The notes under the pieces are model-generated. The model did no database searches. It worked only from the letters and a program-made list of their open reading frames with translations, and was not told where the DNA came from. The translations under genes were made by a program, and so were the position numbers. DNA of 64,000 nucleotides from Denitrificimonas halotolerans (lineage in GTDB: Bacteria; Pseudomonadota; Gammaproteobacteria; Pseudomonadales; Pseudomonadaceae): the NCBI RefSeq assembly GCF_034259425.1, contig NZ_JAXIVU010000004.1:1-64000 (forward strand). The letters are read 5' to 3'. Of this stretch, positions 33,342 through 42,703 are shown one piece after another; the first letter of the stretch is position 1, and each line of letters starts with the position of its first letter.

Positions 33342-34313
33342 GTGCAAATTGCTTTAGCGCCGATGGAGGGGTTGGTAGACCATATTTTACGCGGCCTCCT
33401 AACTGAGCAAGGGGGGATAGATTGGTGTGTTACCGAGTTTATTCGTGTGACGGATCAGTTGTTACCATCGCGTAGTTTTTACCGCTTAGCGCCTGAGTTA
33501 GAGCAGGGTGCACAGACCTGTGTTGGAACACCTGTGCGTGTTCAATTGTTGGGTTCAGACCCTGTGGCTTTGGCTGAGAATGCTGCAAAAGCTTGTGAGC
33601 TAGGTGCGCCGGTCATTGATTTAAATTTTGGTTGCCCAGCTAAAACTGTGAACAACTCTAACGGTGGTGCCATTTTGCTGCGTGAACCGGAACGCTTATT
33701 TAAAATTGTTGAGACGGTGCGCGCGGGTATGCCCAAAGATATTGCATTAACGACGAAAATGCGTCTGGGGTACGATAGTCCTGAAGGTGCGATGGATTCT
33801 GCACGTGCTTTAGCCGCGGGTGGTTCAGCGCAGATCGTGGTACATGCGCGCACCAAAGTTGATGGTTATAAGCCTCCGGCACACTGGGAATGGGTTGCTA
33901 AAGTTCAAGATGTAGTTGATGTGCCAGTATTTGCTAATGGGGATATTTGGACACTAGAAGATTGGTATCGTTGCCGTGAAATCAGCGGGGTAGATCACGT
34001 CATGCTTGGACGTGGGCTGGTGTCATGCCCCGATCTGGCTAAACAAATTGCTGCAGCTCGTGATGGGATTGAGTATCAATTGAAAACTTGGCAAGAGTTG
34101 CAACCATTGCTGCGTGAGTTTTGGCGTCAGGCTCGTTTATATATTCCGGCTCGCTTTGCTCCTGGGCGGCTCAAGCAGTGGTTGGCCCTTTTAACTCGTA
34201 ACTACCCAGAAGCGCAACAATTGTTTCTGAAGGTGCGTAAGATGACAGATTGCTCGGTAATTGATCAGTTATTTGGTTTTTCCTCTGAACACTTAGAGAC
34301 TGTTAACTGTTGA
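33342..34313 (+). CDS. dusC: tRNA-dihydrouridine(16) synthase
   Basis: A 323-residue flavoprotein that reduces uridine 16 in tRNA D loops. The start VQIALAPMEGLVDHILRGLL, the block GAPVIDLNFGCPAKTVNNSN with the catalytic cysteine near 95 and ANGDIWTLEDWYRC are typical of DusC. GTG 33342 is taken as start because DusC proteins begin at this point; an in-frame GTG upstream at 33309 would add 11 residues. The long C-terminal helical domain with WLALLTRNYPEA supports DusC over DusA or DusB. Confidence 0.9.
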   Translation: MQIALAPMEGLVDHILRGLLTEQGGIDWCVTEFIRVTDQLLPSRSFYRLAPELEQGAQTCVGTPVRVQLLGSDPVALAENAAKACELGAPVIDLNFGCPAKTVNNSNGGAILLREPERLFKIVETVRAGMPKDIALTTKMRLGYDSPEGAMDSARALAAGGSAQIVVHARTKVDGYKPPAHWEWVAKVQDVVDVPVFANGDIWTLEDWYRCREISGVDHVMLGRGLVSCPDLAKQIAAARDGIEYQLKTWQELQPLLREFWRQARLYIPARFAPGRLKQWLALLTRNYPEAQQLFLKVRKMTDCSVIDQLFGFSSEHLETVNC

Positions 34314-34344
34314 TTGTAGCCTGAGGTCACCTGCTGTAATCCAT

Positions 34345-35214
34345 TTACTCTGCGTGATTGAGCATTTGCATAAAGGCTTGTGCTGCATTAGATAGGGTGC
34401 GTTCGGTGTGTACGATATAACCGAGATCACGACTGAGGCTAGCGTCACTGATCGGGAGGCGGACAACTGATTCGTCCAACATGCTGTGTGGTAGTACGCT
34501 CCAAGCTAAGCCAATCGACACCATCATTTTTATGGTTTCCATATAGTTGGTACTCATGCTGATTTCGGGAGTAAGTCCTGCCTGATCAAATAATTGCAAA
34601 GCAATCTTACGAGTGAAGGTATGGCTGCCAGGAAAGACAGCGGGGTAAGCACAGAGATCGACCAATCTGATGTGCTTGCGTTGAGCTAAGGGGTGGTCCA
34701 GTGCCACAACAAAATCTAAATCATCTTGCCAAACTTTTACTGCTTTGAGCGGAGCTTCGCAGTGTGGTGAAAGTGTGATAATAGCGAGCTCACAGCGACC
34801 GTGAAGAATATCGGTATAAGCTACTTCTGAATCTAAGAAGCGGATATCTAACATGACTTCAGGGTATTGCTTGGTAAAAGCTCGTAATAGCGGTGGTAAA
34901 CGGCGTAAACCAATATGGTGACTCGTGGCTAAACTCAAGTTTCCGCTCACTGTACCATGTAAGTTATTTAAGGCGCGCCGTGCATCCTCGAGTTCATTGA
35001 CAATGCGGTAGGCGCGTGGCAGCAAGGCTTGGCCTGCCTCAGTCAGACGGATTTCTCGACCAATACGATCAAATAGCCGCACTCCCAATTGATCTTCCAG
35101 GCTGGCAATACGCTTACTGATCGCCGGTTGAGTTACATGTAATCGCTCGCCTGCAAGGGAAAAGCTTTGCTGTTCAGCAATGGTAATGAAAGTCTGTAAG
35201 TTGGCTAGATCCAT
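34345..35214 (-). CDS. LysR-family transcriptional regulator
   Basis: A 289-residue LysR regulator. The N-terminal winged helix-turn-helix reads LQTFITIAEQQSFSLAGERL with HVTQPAISKRIASLEDQLGV, and the effector domain runs from about 90 to 289. It is divergent from leuC, the position occupied by a LysR gene in Pseudomonas as well, so control of leuCDB is possible but not shown. No strong ribosome binding site precedes ATG 35214; an upstream in-frame start at 35292 adds a poorly conserved stretch. Confidence 0.85.
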   Translation of the reverse strand: MDLANLQTFITIAEQQSFSLAGERLHVTQPAISKRIASLEDQLGVRLFDRIGREIRLTEAGQALLPRAYRIVNELEDARRALNNLHGTVSGNLSLATSHHIGLRRLPPLLRAFTKQYPEVMLDIRFLDSEVAYTDILHGRCELAIITLSPHCEAPLKAVKVWQDDLDFVVALDHPLAQRKHIRLVDLCAYPAVFPGSHTFTRKIALQLFDQAGLTPEISMSTNYMETIKMMVSIGLAWSVLPHSMLDESVVRLPISDASLSRDLGYIVHTERTLSNAAQAFMQMLNHAE

Positions 35215-35293
35215 GGGGGGCTGTGTGTGATGGTAGAAGTTTTTTAGTTTACCACTATAACCAAATGGAATCCAATGGATAATAAATATCAAT

Positions 35294-35306
35294 TTGAGTT
35301 ATTCAA
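35294..35306. promoter_or_regulatory. Dyad TTGA-N5-TCAA, possible LysR-type site
   Basis: TTGA (35294-35297) and TCAA (35303-35306) form a small dyad between the divergent LysR gene and leuC. It is about 75 bp upstream of the leuC start. LysR proteins bind such T-N11-A-like dyads, but the match is short and this call is tentative. Confidence 0.3.
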
Positions 35307-35379
35307 GTGAAGAACTTAGTATGGCTACATAAGCAGTACGTGAATGGCTACTGCGTTTAACATTGATGAGGACGGTCTA

Positions 35380-36813
35380 ATGGCTGGAAAAACGCTGTAT
35401 GACAAGCTTTGGGAGATGCACGAAGTTAAACGCCGAGATGATGGCTCTTCGTTGATTTATATTGATCGGCATATTCTGCATGAGGTGACTTCGCCGCAAG
35501 CCTTTGAAGGTTTGCGTTTAGCTGGGCGTCAGCCGTGGCGTGTTGATGCCAATATCGCAACCCCTGATCATAACGTACCGACCACCAAGAAAGAGCGTGA
35601 CGGTGGTATTGAAGCTATTGCTGATGATGTATCTCGTATTCAGGTGCAAACCTTAGATGATAACTGTGAAGAGTACGGTATTTTGCAGTTTAAAATGAAC
35701 GATGTGCGTCAAGGAATTGTTCATGTTATTGGTCCTGAGCAGGGTGCCACTTTGCCAGGTATGACCGTTGTTTGCGGTGACTCACACACATCAACCCATG
35801 GTGCATTTGGTGCTTTGGCCCATGGTATAGGTACGTCAGAAGTTGAGCATGTTTTAGCGACCCAATGTTTGGTGGCTAAGAAGATGAAAAACATGCAGGT
35901 GCGTGTGGAAGGTCAAATTCCTGAAGGCGTGACCGCGAAAGATATCGTGTTAGCTATTATTGGGAAGATTGGTACCGCGGGTGGTAATGGTCATGCAGTT
36001 GAGTTTGCTGGCAGCGCTATTCGTGAATTGTCTATGGAAGGTCGTATGACCTTGTGCAATATGTCAATCGAAGCAGGTGCGCGTGTAGGCATGGTGGCCG
36101 TTGACCAAAAAACTATTGATTATGTGCAAGGTCGTCCGTATGCGCCAAAGGGTGCCGATTGGGAGGCAGCCGTTGCTGCTTGGAAAGATTTGGTTTCTGA
36201 TGAGGACGCACATTTTGACACTGTTGTAGAAATGCGCGCAGAAGATATTATCCCTCAAGTCAGTTGGGGCACTTCACCGGAAATGGTGTTGCCGGTGAAT
36301 GCTAATGTTCCAGATCCAGCTAAAGAGTCTGATCCTGTTAAGCGTGACTCCATTACCCGCGCATTGAAATATATGGGGCTGCAAGCAAACCAAGCTATTA
36401 CTGATATTAAGTTGGATCGTATTTTTATTGGTTCGTGCACTAACTCGCGTATTGAAGATTTGCGAGCAGCAGCTGCAGTGGCTAAAGGTCGTAAAGTTGC
36501 TGACAATGTCATTCAAGCCTTAGTAGTGCCAGGTTCAGGCTTAGTGAAAGCACAGGCGGAAGAAGAAGGTTTAGATAAGATTTTTATTGACGCAGGTTTT
36601 GAGTGGCGAGAGCCTGGATGTTCCATGTGTTTAGCAATGAATCCTGATAAGTTAGGCAGTGGCGAACATTGTGCTTCAACCTCTAACCGTAACTTTGAAG
36701 GGCGTCAGGGCAATGGTGGACGGACACATCTAGTGAGCCCAGCGATGGCTGCCGCAGCAGCGGTTAAAGGCCATTTTGTCGATGTGCGTGAATTAATGAA
36801 TGAAGGAGCATAA
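35380..36813 (+). CDS. leuC: 3-isopropylmalate dehydratase large subunit
   Basis: A 477-residue aconitase-family protein that, with LeuD, isomerises 2- to 3-isopropylmalate in leucine synthesis. It starts MAGKTLYDKLWEMHEV. The Fe-S cysteines are in FIGSCTNSRIEDLRA and EPGCSMCLAMNPDKL, and GDSHTSTHGAFGALAHGIGT is the substrate segment. ATG 35380 has GAGG upstream; an in-frame ATG at 35344 lies in poorly conserved sequence. leuD follows after 2 bp. Confidence 0.97.
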   Translation: MAGKTLYDKLWEMHEVKRRDDGSSLIYIDRHILHEVTSPQAFEGLRLAGRQPWRVDANIATPDHNVPTTKKERDGGIEAIADDVSRIQVQTLDDNCEEYGILQFKMNDVRQGIVHVIGPEQGATLPGMTVVCGDSHTSTHGAFGALAHGIGTSEVEHVLATQCLVAKKMKNMQVRVEGQIPEGVTAKDIVLAIIGKIGTAGGNGHAVEFAGSAIRELSMEGRMTLCNMSIEAGARVGMVAVDQKTIDYVQGRPYAPKGADWEAAVAAWKDLVSDEDAHFDTVVEMRAEDIIPQVSWGTSPEMVLPVNANVPDPAKESDPVKRDSITRALKYMGLQANQAITDIKLDRIFIGSCTNSRIEDLRAAAAVAKGRKVADNVIQALVVPGSGLVKAQAEEEGLDKIFIDAGFEWREPGCSMCLAMNPDKLGSGEHCASTSNRNFEGRQGNGGRTHLVSPAMAAAAAVKGHFVDVRELMNEGA

Positions 36814-36815
36814 AC

Positions 36816-37460
36816 ATGAAAGCCTTTACTCAACATCAAGGTTTAGTTGCTCCGTTGGATCGCGCCAACGTTGATACAGACCAGATTATTCCAAAGCAAT
36901 TTTTAAAGTCCATTAAACGTACCGGTTTTGGTGCTAATTTATTTGATGAGTGGCGTTATCTTGATGAGGGGCAGCCAGATCAGGATAACAGTAAGCGCCC
37001 GCTCAATACTGAGTTTGTACTGAATCAGCCACGCTACCAAGGTGCAAGTGTTTTGCTTGCGCAAGAAAATTTTGGTTGCGGATCCAGCCGTGAGCACGCG
37101 CCATGGGCGCTAGATGAGTACGGCTTCCGTGCCATTATCGCACCGAGCTTTGCTGATATTTTTTATAACAACAGTTTTAAAAATGGTTTGTTGCCTATTG
37201 TGCTAAGTGCTGATGAGGTTAATGAGCTGTTTGTGCAAACGGAAGCCAATGAAGGTTATGCGTTGACTATCGATTTAGAAGCGCAAACGGTGACCCGTCC
37301 TGATGGAGTGCAGTATGCATTTGAGGTAGATGCATTCCGTAAGCACTGTTTGCTCAACGGTCTAGATGATATCGGCTTGACCTTGCAAGATGCTGAGTTG
37401 ATTCGTGAATTTGAGGCTGGCTACAAAAAAGCCAATCCATGGTTGTTTAACGCACTTTAA
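36816..37460 (+). CDS. leuD: 3-isopropylmalate dehydratase small subunit
   Basis: A 214-residue partner of LeuC. LDRANVDTDQIIPKQFLKSI and ENFGCGSSREHAPWALDEYG are conserved, the latter holding the GSSRE loop that closes the active site. It is right behind leuC, consistent with equal synthesis. A 10-bp hairpin separates it from leuB. Confidence 0.97.
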   Translation: MKAFTQHQGLVAPLDRANVDTDQIIPKQFLKSIKRTGFGANLFDEWRYLDEGQPDQDNSKRPLNTEFVLNQPRYQGASVLLAQENFGCGSSREHAPWALDEYGFRAIIAPSFADIFYNNSFKNGLLPIVLSADEVNELFVQTEANEGYALTIDLEAQTVTRPDGVQYAFEVDAFRKHCLLNGLDDIGLTLQDAELIREFEAGYKKANPWLFNAL

Positions 37461-37470
37461 TTTAACCTGT

Positions 37471-37499
37471 AACGCCATTGTAGAAACTGCAATGGCGTT
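37471..37499. repeat. Perfect 10-bp hairpin between leuD and leuB
   Basis: AACGCCATTG (37471-37480) and CAATGGCGTT (37490-37499) form a perfect stem with a 9-base loop. No T tract follows, so it is not a classic terminator. It could stabilise the leuCD message or attenuate leuB, or be an intergenic repeat. Confidence 0.6.
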
Positions 37500-37510
37500 G
37501 AGAGCTTGAT

Positions 37511-38593
37511 ATGAAAAAGAAAATTTTAGTAATGCCAGGTGATGGAATTGGTCCAGAGATCACCCGTGAAGCAGTTAAGGTTTTAGAGCAGGCTGCACAA
37601 AAGTTTAGCCTAGATTTTGAACTGGTTGATGGTGAGTTAGGCGGGGCAGCCATTGATAAGCATGGCGTACCTTTGGCAGATACAACTTTAGCGTTAGCAC
37701 GTGAGGTAGATGCTATTTTGCTTGGTGCGGTGGGCGGTCCTAAGTGGGATACATTGGATCCTGCCATTCGTCCAGAACGTGGCTTATTGAAATTGCGATC
37801 AGAATTAGGTTTGTTTGGTAACTTACGTCCGGCGCTTTTGTACCCACAGTTGGCTGAAGCATCAAGTCTGAAGCCCGAAGTAGTGTCGGGTTTAGATATT
37901 TTGATTGTACGTGAACTGACGGGTGGTATTTATTTTGGTACGCCGCGTGATACTGTTATTTTAGATAACGGTGAGCGTATGGCATATGACACTTTACCTT
38001 ATAAAGAAAGTGAAATTCGCCGGATTGCTAAAGTTGGCTTTGACATGGCACGTTTACGTAACAAGAAAGTGTGTTCTGTGGATAAGGCGAACGTTTTGGC
38101 ATCCAGTCGCTTGTGGCGTGAAGTAGTGAACGAAGTAGCTAAAGATTACCCTGATGTAGAACTAAGCCATATGTATGTGGATAATGCAGCGATGCAGTTG
38201 GTGATGGCGCCGAAACAGTTTGATGTGATTGTGACTGAGAATATGTTTGGTGATATTCTATCGGATCAGGCTTCTATGTTGACGGGTTCCATTGGTATGC
38301 TGCCATCAGCGTCCTTAGATTCCAACAATAAGGGTATGTATGAGCCATCTCATGGTTCCGCACCTGATATTGCTGGGCAAAACCTTGCCAATCCACTGGC
38401 GACGATTTTGTCTGTATCCATGATGTTGCGTTACACCTTTAACCAACTTGCAGCAGCAGATGCTATTGAGCAGGCTGTGAGTGATGTGTTGGATCAAGGT
38501 TTACGTACCGGTGATATCTTCTCTGAAGGTATGCGTAAAGTGGGTACTGTTGAAATGGGTGATGCGGTAGTCGCAGCGTTAGCAAAACTGTAA
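37511..38593 (+). CDS. leuB: 3-isopropylmalate dehydrogenase
   Basis: A 360-residue NAD-dependent enzyme that oxidises and decarboxylates 3-isopropylmalate. Typical parts are MPGDGIGPEITREAVKVLEQ, LRSELGLFGNLRPALLYPQL, the metal/substrate loop TENMFGDILSDQASMLTGSI with two aspartates and the NAD site EPSHGSAPDIAGQNLANPLA. It follows leuCD in the same direction, and asd comes next after 80 bp. Confidence 0.97.
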   Translation: MKKKILVMPGDGIGPEITREAVKVLEQAAQKFSLDFELVDGELGGAAIDKHGVPLADTTLALAREVDAILLGAVGGPKWDTLDPAIRPERGLLKLRSELGLFGNLRPALLYPQLAEASSLKPEVVSGLDILIVRELTGGIYFGTPRDTVILDNGERMAYDTLPYKESEIRRIAKVGFDMARLRNKKVCSVDKANVLASSRLWREVVNEVAKDYPDVELSHMYVDNAAMQLVMAPKQFDVIVTENMFGDILSDQASMLTGSIGMLPSASLDSNNKGMYEPSHGSAPDIAGQNLANPLATILSVSMMLRYTFNQLAAADAIEQAVSDVLDQGLRTGDIFSEGMRKVGTVEMGDAVVAALAKL

Positions 38594-38674
38594 GCTCATT
38601 CAATTCAATTTAGCCCGCCACAATTGCTTGCTAAGTAGTGTGGCGGTCGTTAACTAACAATAGGTGTAGTCGTA

Positions 38675-39787
38675 ATGAAACGTGTAGGTCTAATTGGTTG
38701 GCGTGGCATGGTGGGCTCTGTCCTTATGCAGCGCATGCTGGAAGAACAGGATTTTGAATTAATTGATCCAGTATTCTTTACTACCTCTAATGTCGGTGGA
38801 CAAGGACCTGCCATTGGTAAAGATATTCCAGCTTTGCAAGATGCTTATGATATTAATGAGCTCAAAAAACTGGATATAATCTTGACCTGTCAAGGTGGTG
38901 ACTACACCAATGAAGTGTATCCAAAATTACGTGAGGCAGGTTGGGATGGATACTGGATTGATGCTGCATCTGCCTTGCGTATGAAAGATCACGCAATGAT
39001 TGTACTTGATCCGGTCAACCGTAAAGGTATTGATCACGGTATTGATTCTGGTGTCAAAGATTTTGTTGGTGGTAACTGTACCGTGAGTCTGATGTTAATG
39101 GGCTTAGGCGGTTTATTTGAAGCTGGTCTGGTTGAGTGGATGAGCGCAATGACGTATCAGGCTGCTAGCGGTGCAGGTGCGCAAAACATGCGAGAACTGA
39201 TTCGACAAATGGGTGGCATCCGTGATTCAGTAGCAACTGAGTTGCAAGATCCAGCCAGTGCTATTTTAGATATCGATCGTCAGGTTGCTGAGTTTCAGCG
39301 CAGTGAAGATTGCCCAGTAGATCATTTTGGAGTGCCGTTGGCGGGCAGTTTAATTCCATGGATTGATAGTGCATTGCCTAATGGTCAAAGTCGTGAAGAG
39401 TGGAAGGCTCAAGCTGAAACCAACAAGATTTTGGGGCATTTTAAAAATCCAGTGCCTATTGATGGGTTGTGTGTACGTGTTGGTGCGATGCGCTGCCACA
39501 GTCAGGCGTTGACGATTAAACTCAACAAAGATGTACCCTTAGCTGATATTGAAAGCTTGATTAGTCAGCACAACCCATGGGTGCGTTTAGTACCTAATGA
39601 TCGTGATATGACTATGCGTGAACTCACGCCAACAGCGGTAACAGGGACTATGAATGTTCCTGTTGGTCGTGTGCGTAAGCTGAATATGGGGTCGCATTAT
39701 ATTGGGGCATTCACCGTTGGTGATCAGCTACTATGGGGTGCGGCAGAGCCGTTGCGTAGAATGTTACGCATTTTGTTGGAGCGTTAA
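38675..39787 (+). CDS. asd: Aspartate-semialdehyde dehydrogenase
   Basis: A 370-residue NADPH enzyme of the aspartate family, leading to lysine, threonine, methionine and diaminopimelate. It starts MKRVGLIGWRGMVGSVLMQR, the nucleotide-binding loop. The catalytic cysteine is C135 in FVGGNCTVSLMLMGL, and the active-site histidine lies in VRVGAMRCHSQALTIKL. Its length fits the Gram-negative type (about 370). It ends with a terminator and is followed by a 315-bp gap before truA. Confidence 0.97.
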   Translation: MKRVGLIGWRGMVGSVLMQRMLEEQDFELIDPVFFTTSNVGGQGPAIGKDIPALQDAYDINELKKLDIILTCQGGDYTNEVYPKLREAGWDGYWIDAASALRMKDHAMIVLDPVNRKGIDHGIDSGVKDFVGGNCTVSLMLMGLGGLFEAGLVEWMSAMTYQAASGAGAQNMRELIRQMGGIRDSVATELQDPASAILDIDRQVAEFQRSEDCPVDHFGVPLAGSLIPWIDSALPNGQSREEWKAQAETNKILGHFKNPVPIDGLCVRVGAMRCHSQALTIKLNKDVPLADIESLISQHNPWVRLVPNDRDMTMRELTPTAVTGTMNVPVGRVRKLNMGSHYIGAFTVGDQLLWGAAEPLRRMLRILLER

Positions 39788-39833
39788 GTGTAAGGCTGCG
39801 CTTAGAGTTTACTTGGCCTTAGAGTCAGGTGGA

Positions 39834-39879
39834 AACCCGCATACTATTGGCATTAAAGCTAATGTTGTGCGGGTTTTTT
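39834..39879 (+). terminator. Intrinsic terminator after asd
   Basis: AACCCGCA (39834-39841) and TGCGGGTT (39868-39875) form an 8-bp stem continued by a T run. The 26-base loop contains a smaller dyad CATTA/TAATG. Confidence 0.8.
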
Positions 39880-40102
39880 ATTGATAAGGTTAAAATTAAG
39901 TAGGGTGTTGGGCTTTAAGGCCTTAGTACTGTGCCTTCCTAGCTGAAACGGAAAACTATCGAACAATCTTTGAGTCCGTTAGACTTAGCGGTTTTTAGTT
40001 GTGCTTTAGGTGTTCGGTATTGATCGTTATCTTGTACGAGATGATCAGTTATTACGGGGCGCGCTAGCCAGATTATTTATTGCATAGTCAATAGGAGCGT
40101 TC
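39880..40102 (+). promoter_or_regulatory. Gap before truA, fimV absent
   Basis: About 220 bp with no gene. In P. aeruginosa the pilus/polar-hub gene fimV lies between asd and truA. No reading frame, LysM pattern or degraded FimV motif can be seen here. The region presumably contains the truA promoter; an AGGAG site lies just before the truA ATG. Confidence 0.5.
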
Positions 40103-40969
40103 ATGTCAGTTACGATGACTCCGGCTGTAGACGAGGTCGCCGCACCAGGTTTTACTAGAATTGCCTTAGGCATTGATTACAAGGGTTCTAATTATCGAGG
40201 GTTTCAGTTGCAGCCTGATGGTGTACCAAGTGTGCAGGGAGCAGTAGAGCAGGCCCTGCAACAAGTCAATGCAGGACTGTCAGTACGCTTAAGTTGTGCA
40301 GGGCGTACCGATGCTATGGTGCATGCATGTGGACAGGTGGTGCATTTTGATACGCCTCATGTGCGCCCGATGCGTGCTTGGGTGATGGGGGCGAATCGCT
40401 ATTTGCCTTCAGATATCAGTGTTACTTGGGCAAAGGAAATGCCTGCTGATTTTCATTCTCGTTTTAGTGCTGTTGCTCGGCGTTATCGTTATGTGATTTA
40501 TAGTGATGAAATACGCCCTGCGCATCTAGGGCAGGAAGTCACTTGGACTCATCGCCAGCTTGATGTTGAGCGTATGCAAAATGCAGCGCAGTGCTTGGTT
40601 GGGACTCATGATTTCAGTGCTTTACGGGCTGCAGGCTGCCAAGCTCGTTCACCTGTTCGTACAATTCACCATCTGCGCATCATAGAATTTGGTAAGCTGA
40701 TTGTCATTGATGTACGTGCCAATGCTTTTTTACACCATATGGTTCGTAATATCGCTGGCGTATTAATGATGATTGGTGCGGGTGATCGTCCTATTAAGTG
40801 GGCTAAAGAGGTACTGGAAAGCCGGGATCGCAGTATGGGGGGGGTTACTGCAGCACCTTACGGCCTTTATATGGTTAAAGTTGAATATCCTGAGCAATTT
40901 ATTTTGCCAGAACGTTTTTTGGGCCCGCACTTTTTATCGGGTTTGCCGGACACTTTTACTGATCTGTGA
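40103..40969 (+). CDS. truA: tRNA pseudouridine(38-40) synthase
   Basis: A 288-residue enzyme that makes pseudouridine in the anticodon stem of tRNAs. The catalytic aspartate is D70 in CAGRTDAMVHACGQVVHF. GSNYRGFQLQPDGVPSVQGA near the start and RRYRYVIY and NAFLHHMVRNIAGVLMMIG later are typical. It is close to trpF (11 bp between them), and an AGGAG site precedes the ATG. Confidence 0.96.
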   Translation: MSVTMTPAVDEVAAPGFTRIALGIDYKGSNYRGFQLQPDGVPSVQGAVEQALQQVNAGLSVRLSCAGRTDAMVHACGQVVHFDTPHVRPMRAWVMGANRYLPSDISVTWAKEMPADFHSRFSAVARRYRYVIYSDEIRPAHLGQEVTWTHRQLDVERMQNAAQCLVGTHDFSALRAAGCQARSPVRTIHHLRIIEFGKLIVIDVRANAFLHHMVRNIAGVLMMIGAGDRPIKWAKEVLESRDRSMGGVTAAPYGLYMVKVEYPEQFILPERFLGPHFLSGLPDTFTDL

Positions 40970-40980
40970 TTGGAGTAGTT

Positions 40981-41625
40981 GTGCGAATACGAACAAAAAT
41001 TTGTGGTATTACCCGTATCGAAGATGCATTAAGTGCTGCACAATCTGGTGTTGACGCCATTGGCTTAGTGTTTTATGAAAAAAGCCCGCGTGCGGTCAAT
41101 ATCGTGCAAGCGCAAGCAATTGTTGCAGCCTTACCGCCTTTTGTAAGTACAGTGGGTTTGTTTGTTAATGCTACGCGTGAAGTGATTAATACTGTGTTGG
41201 CAGAGGTACCGTTGGACATTTTACAGTTTCACGGTGATGAAACGCCAGAGCAATGTGAGGGCTTCAGTCGGCCGTATATTCGTGCATTACGTATGCAGCC
41301 AGGTGTAGATATTGCTCAAAAAGCAGCGCAGTATACTTGTGCGCAGGCAGTTTTACTTGATGCTTGGGTGCCGGGTGTGCCAGGCGGCACTGGCGAGCGC
41401 TTTGATTGGCAGCAGATACCTACTGACTTAGCCAAACCGCTCATTCTCGCTGGAGGCTTAAATGTGGATAATGCGGTACAAGCTATGCGGCAGGTTCAGC
41501 CTTGGGCTTTGGATGTAAGCGGTGGTGTAGAGTCCAGTCGTGGTATAAAAGACGCAGATAAAATACGTAAATTCTTATATGCTGTGCAGTTAGAAAACGC
41601 ACAGCGATGTGACGGGATGAAATAA
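40981..41625 (+). CDS. trpF: Phosphoribosylanthranilate isomerase
   Basis: A 214-residue TIM-barrel enzyme of tryptophan synthesis. TKICGITRIEDALSAAQSGV carries the catalytic cysteine, IGLVFYEKSPRAV follows, and the catalytic aspartate is in VLLDAWVPGVPGGTGERFDW; LAGGLNVDNA and LDVSGGVESSRGIKD bind phosphate. GTG 40981 is the likely start with GGAG 6 bases upstream; an earlier GTG at 40966 overlaps truA. Confidence 0.95.
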   Translation: MRIRTKICGITRIEDALSAAQSGVDAIGLVFYEKSPRAVNIVQAQAIVAALPPFVSTVGLFVNATREVINTVLAEVPLDILQFHGDETPEQCEGFSRPYIRALRMQPGVDIAQKAAQYTCAQAVLLDAWVPGVPGGTGERFDWQQIPTDLAKPLILAGGLNVDNAVQAMRQVQPWALDVSGGVESSRGIKDADKIRKFLYAVQLENAQRCDGMK

Positions 41626-41707
41626 AGCACCGTCAGTAACCTAATCATTCAATAAATACTATAAGGCAGGTGACCTTGTTACTTGTCCTAGGCGGAGTAG
41701 TCAGCTG

Positions 41708-42697
41708 ATGAACAACTGGTTAGTAGATAAACTAATTCCTTCTATTATGCGCTCTGATTCACGGTCAAAAAGAGGATCGGTGCCCGAAGGTATTTGGCAT
41801 AAATGTCCTTCTTGTGAAGCCGCTCTATATAAACCAGAGTTAGAAAAAACCTTAAATGTCTGTCCGAAATGTGATCACCACATGCGCATCAATGCGCGTA
41901 CTCGTTTAGATATTTTCTTAGATAAAGACGAGCGCAGTGAAATAGCAGCAGAACTAGAGCCAGTTGACCGCATTAAATTTCGTGATAGCAAACGCTATAA
42001 AGATCGTCTTAGTGCTGCGCAAAAGCAAACCGGTGAAAAAGATGCTTTGGTTGCTATGAGTGGTACTTTAGAAGGGATGCCTGTTGTTGCTGCAGCCTTT
42101 GAGTTTTCTTTTATGGGTGGCTCTATGGGGGCCATTGTTGGGGAAAAGTTTGTGCAAGCGGCTAATGTTGCTCTTGAGCAGCGTTGTCCAATGATTTGCT
42201 TTTCGGCATCTGGTGGTGCGCGAATGCAAGAAGCTTTAATTTCTTTAATGCAAATGGCGAAAACATCAGCGGTGATTGCACGCTTGCGTGAAGAAGGTAT
42301 CCCGTTTATTTCTGTATTGACTGACCCTGTTTATGGTGGTGTATCTGCTAGTTTGGCGATGCTAGGTGATGTGATTGTAGGTGAGCCAAAAGCTTTAGTG
42401 GGTTTTGCTGGTCCTCGTGTGATTGAGCAGACAGTCCGTGAAAAGTTACCTGAAGGCTTCCAGCGCAGTGAGTTTCTGCTTGAGCACGGAGCGATCGACT
42501 TAATTATTCCTCGTGTTGAGTTGCGTTCTCGTTTGGCAAGTATATTGCGTCAGTTAATGAATATGCCTGTCGCGCCAGAGGAAGATAAAGTAGAGGTTTC
42601 GGGCGTTGTGGATGCTAATAATGGCAAGCAACATGATGAAGAGCCTGTCGAGACTGTGGCAGGTGATGCTAAAGATGGTGAAAAAGCAAAGGCTTAA
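41708..42697 (+). CDS. accD: Acetyl-CoA carboxylase carboxyltransferase beta subunit
   Basis: A 329-residue subunit that, with AccA, transfers carboxyl from biotin to acetyl-CoA in fatty-acid synthesis. A zinc ribbon with C33, C36, C52 and C55 (CPSC and CPKC) starts the protein. CFSASGGARMQEALISLMQM and TDPVYGGVSASLAMLGDVIV are carboxylase-type signatures. The last 40 residues are acidic and low-complexity, longer than in E. coli. folC follows after 6 bp. Confidence 0.97.
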   Translation: MNNWLVDKLIPSIMRSDSRSKRGSVPEGIWHKCPSCEAALYKPELEKTLNVCPKCDHHMRINARTRLDIFLDKDERSEIAAELEPVDRIKFRDSKRYKDRLSAAQKQTGEKDALVAMSGTLEGMPVVAAAFEFSFMGGSMGAIVGEKFVQAANVALEQRCPMICFSASGGARMQEALISLMQMAKTSAVIARLREEGIPFISVLTDPVYGGVSASLAMLGDVIVGEPKALVGFAGPRVIEQTVREKLPEGFQRSEFLLEHGAIDLIIPRVELRSRLASILRQLMNMPVAPEEDKVEVSGVVDANNGKQHDEEPVETVAGDAKDGEKAKA

Positions 42698-42703
42698 ATA
42701 AAA

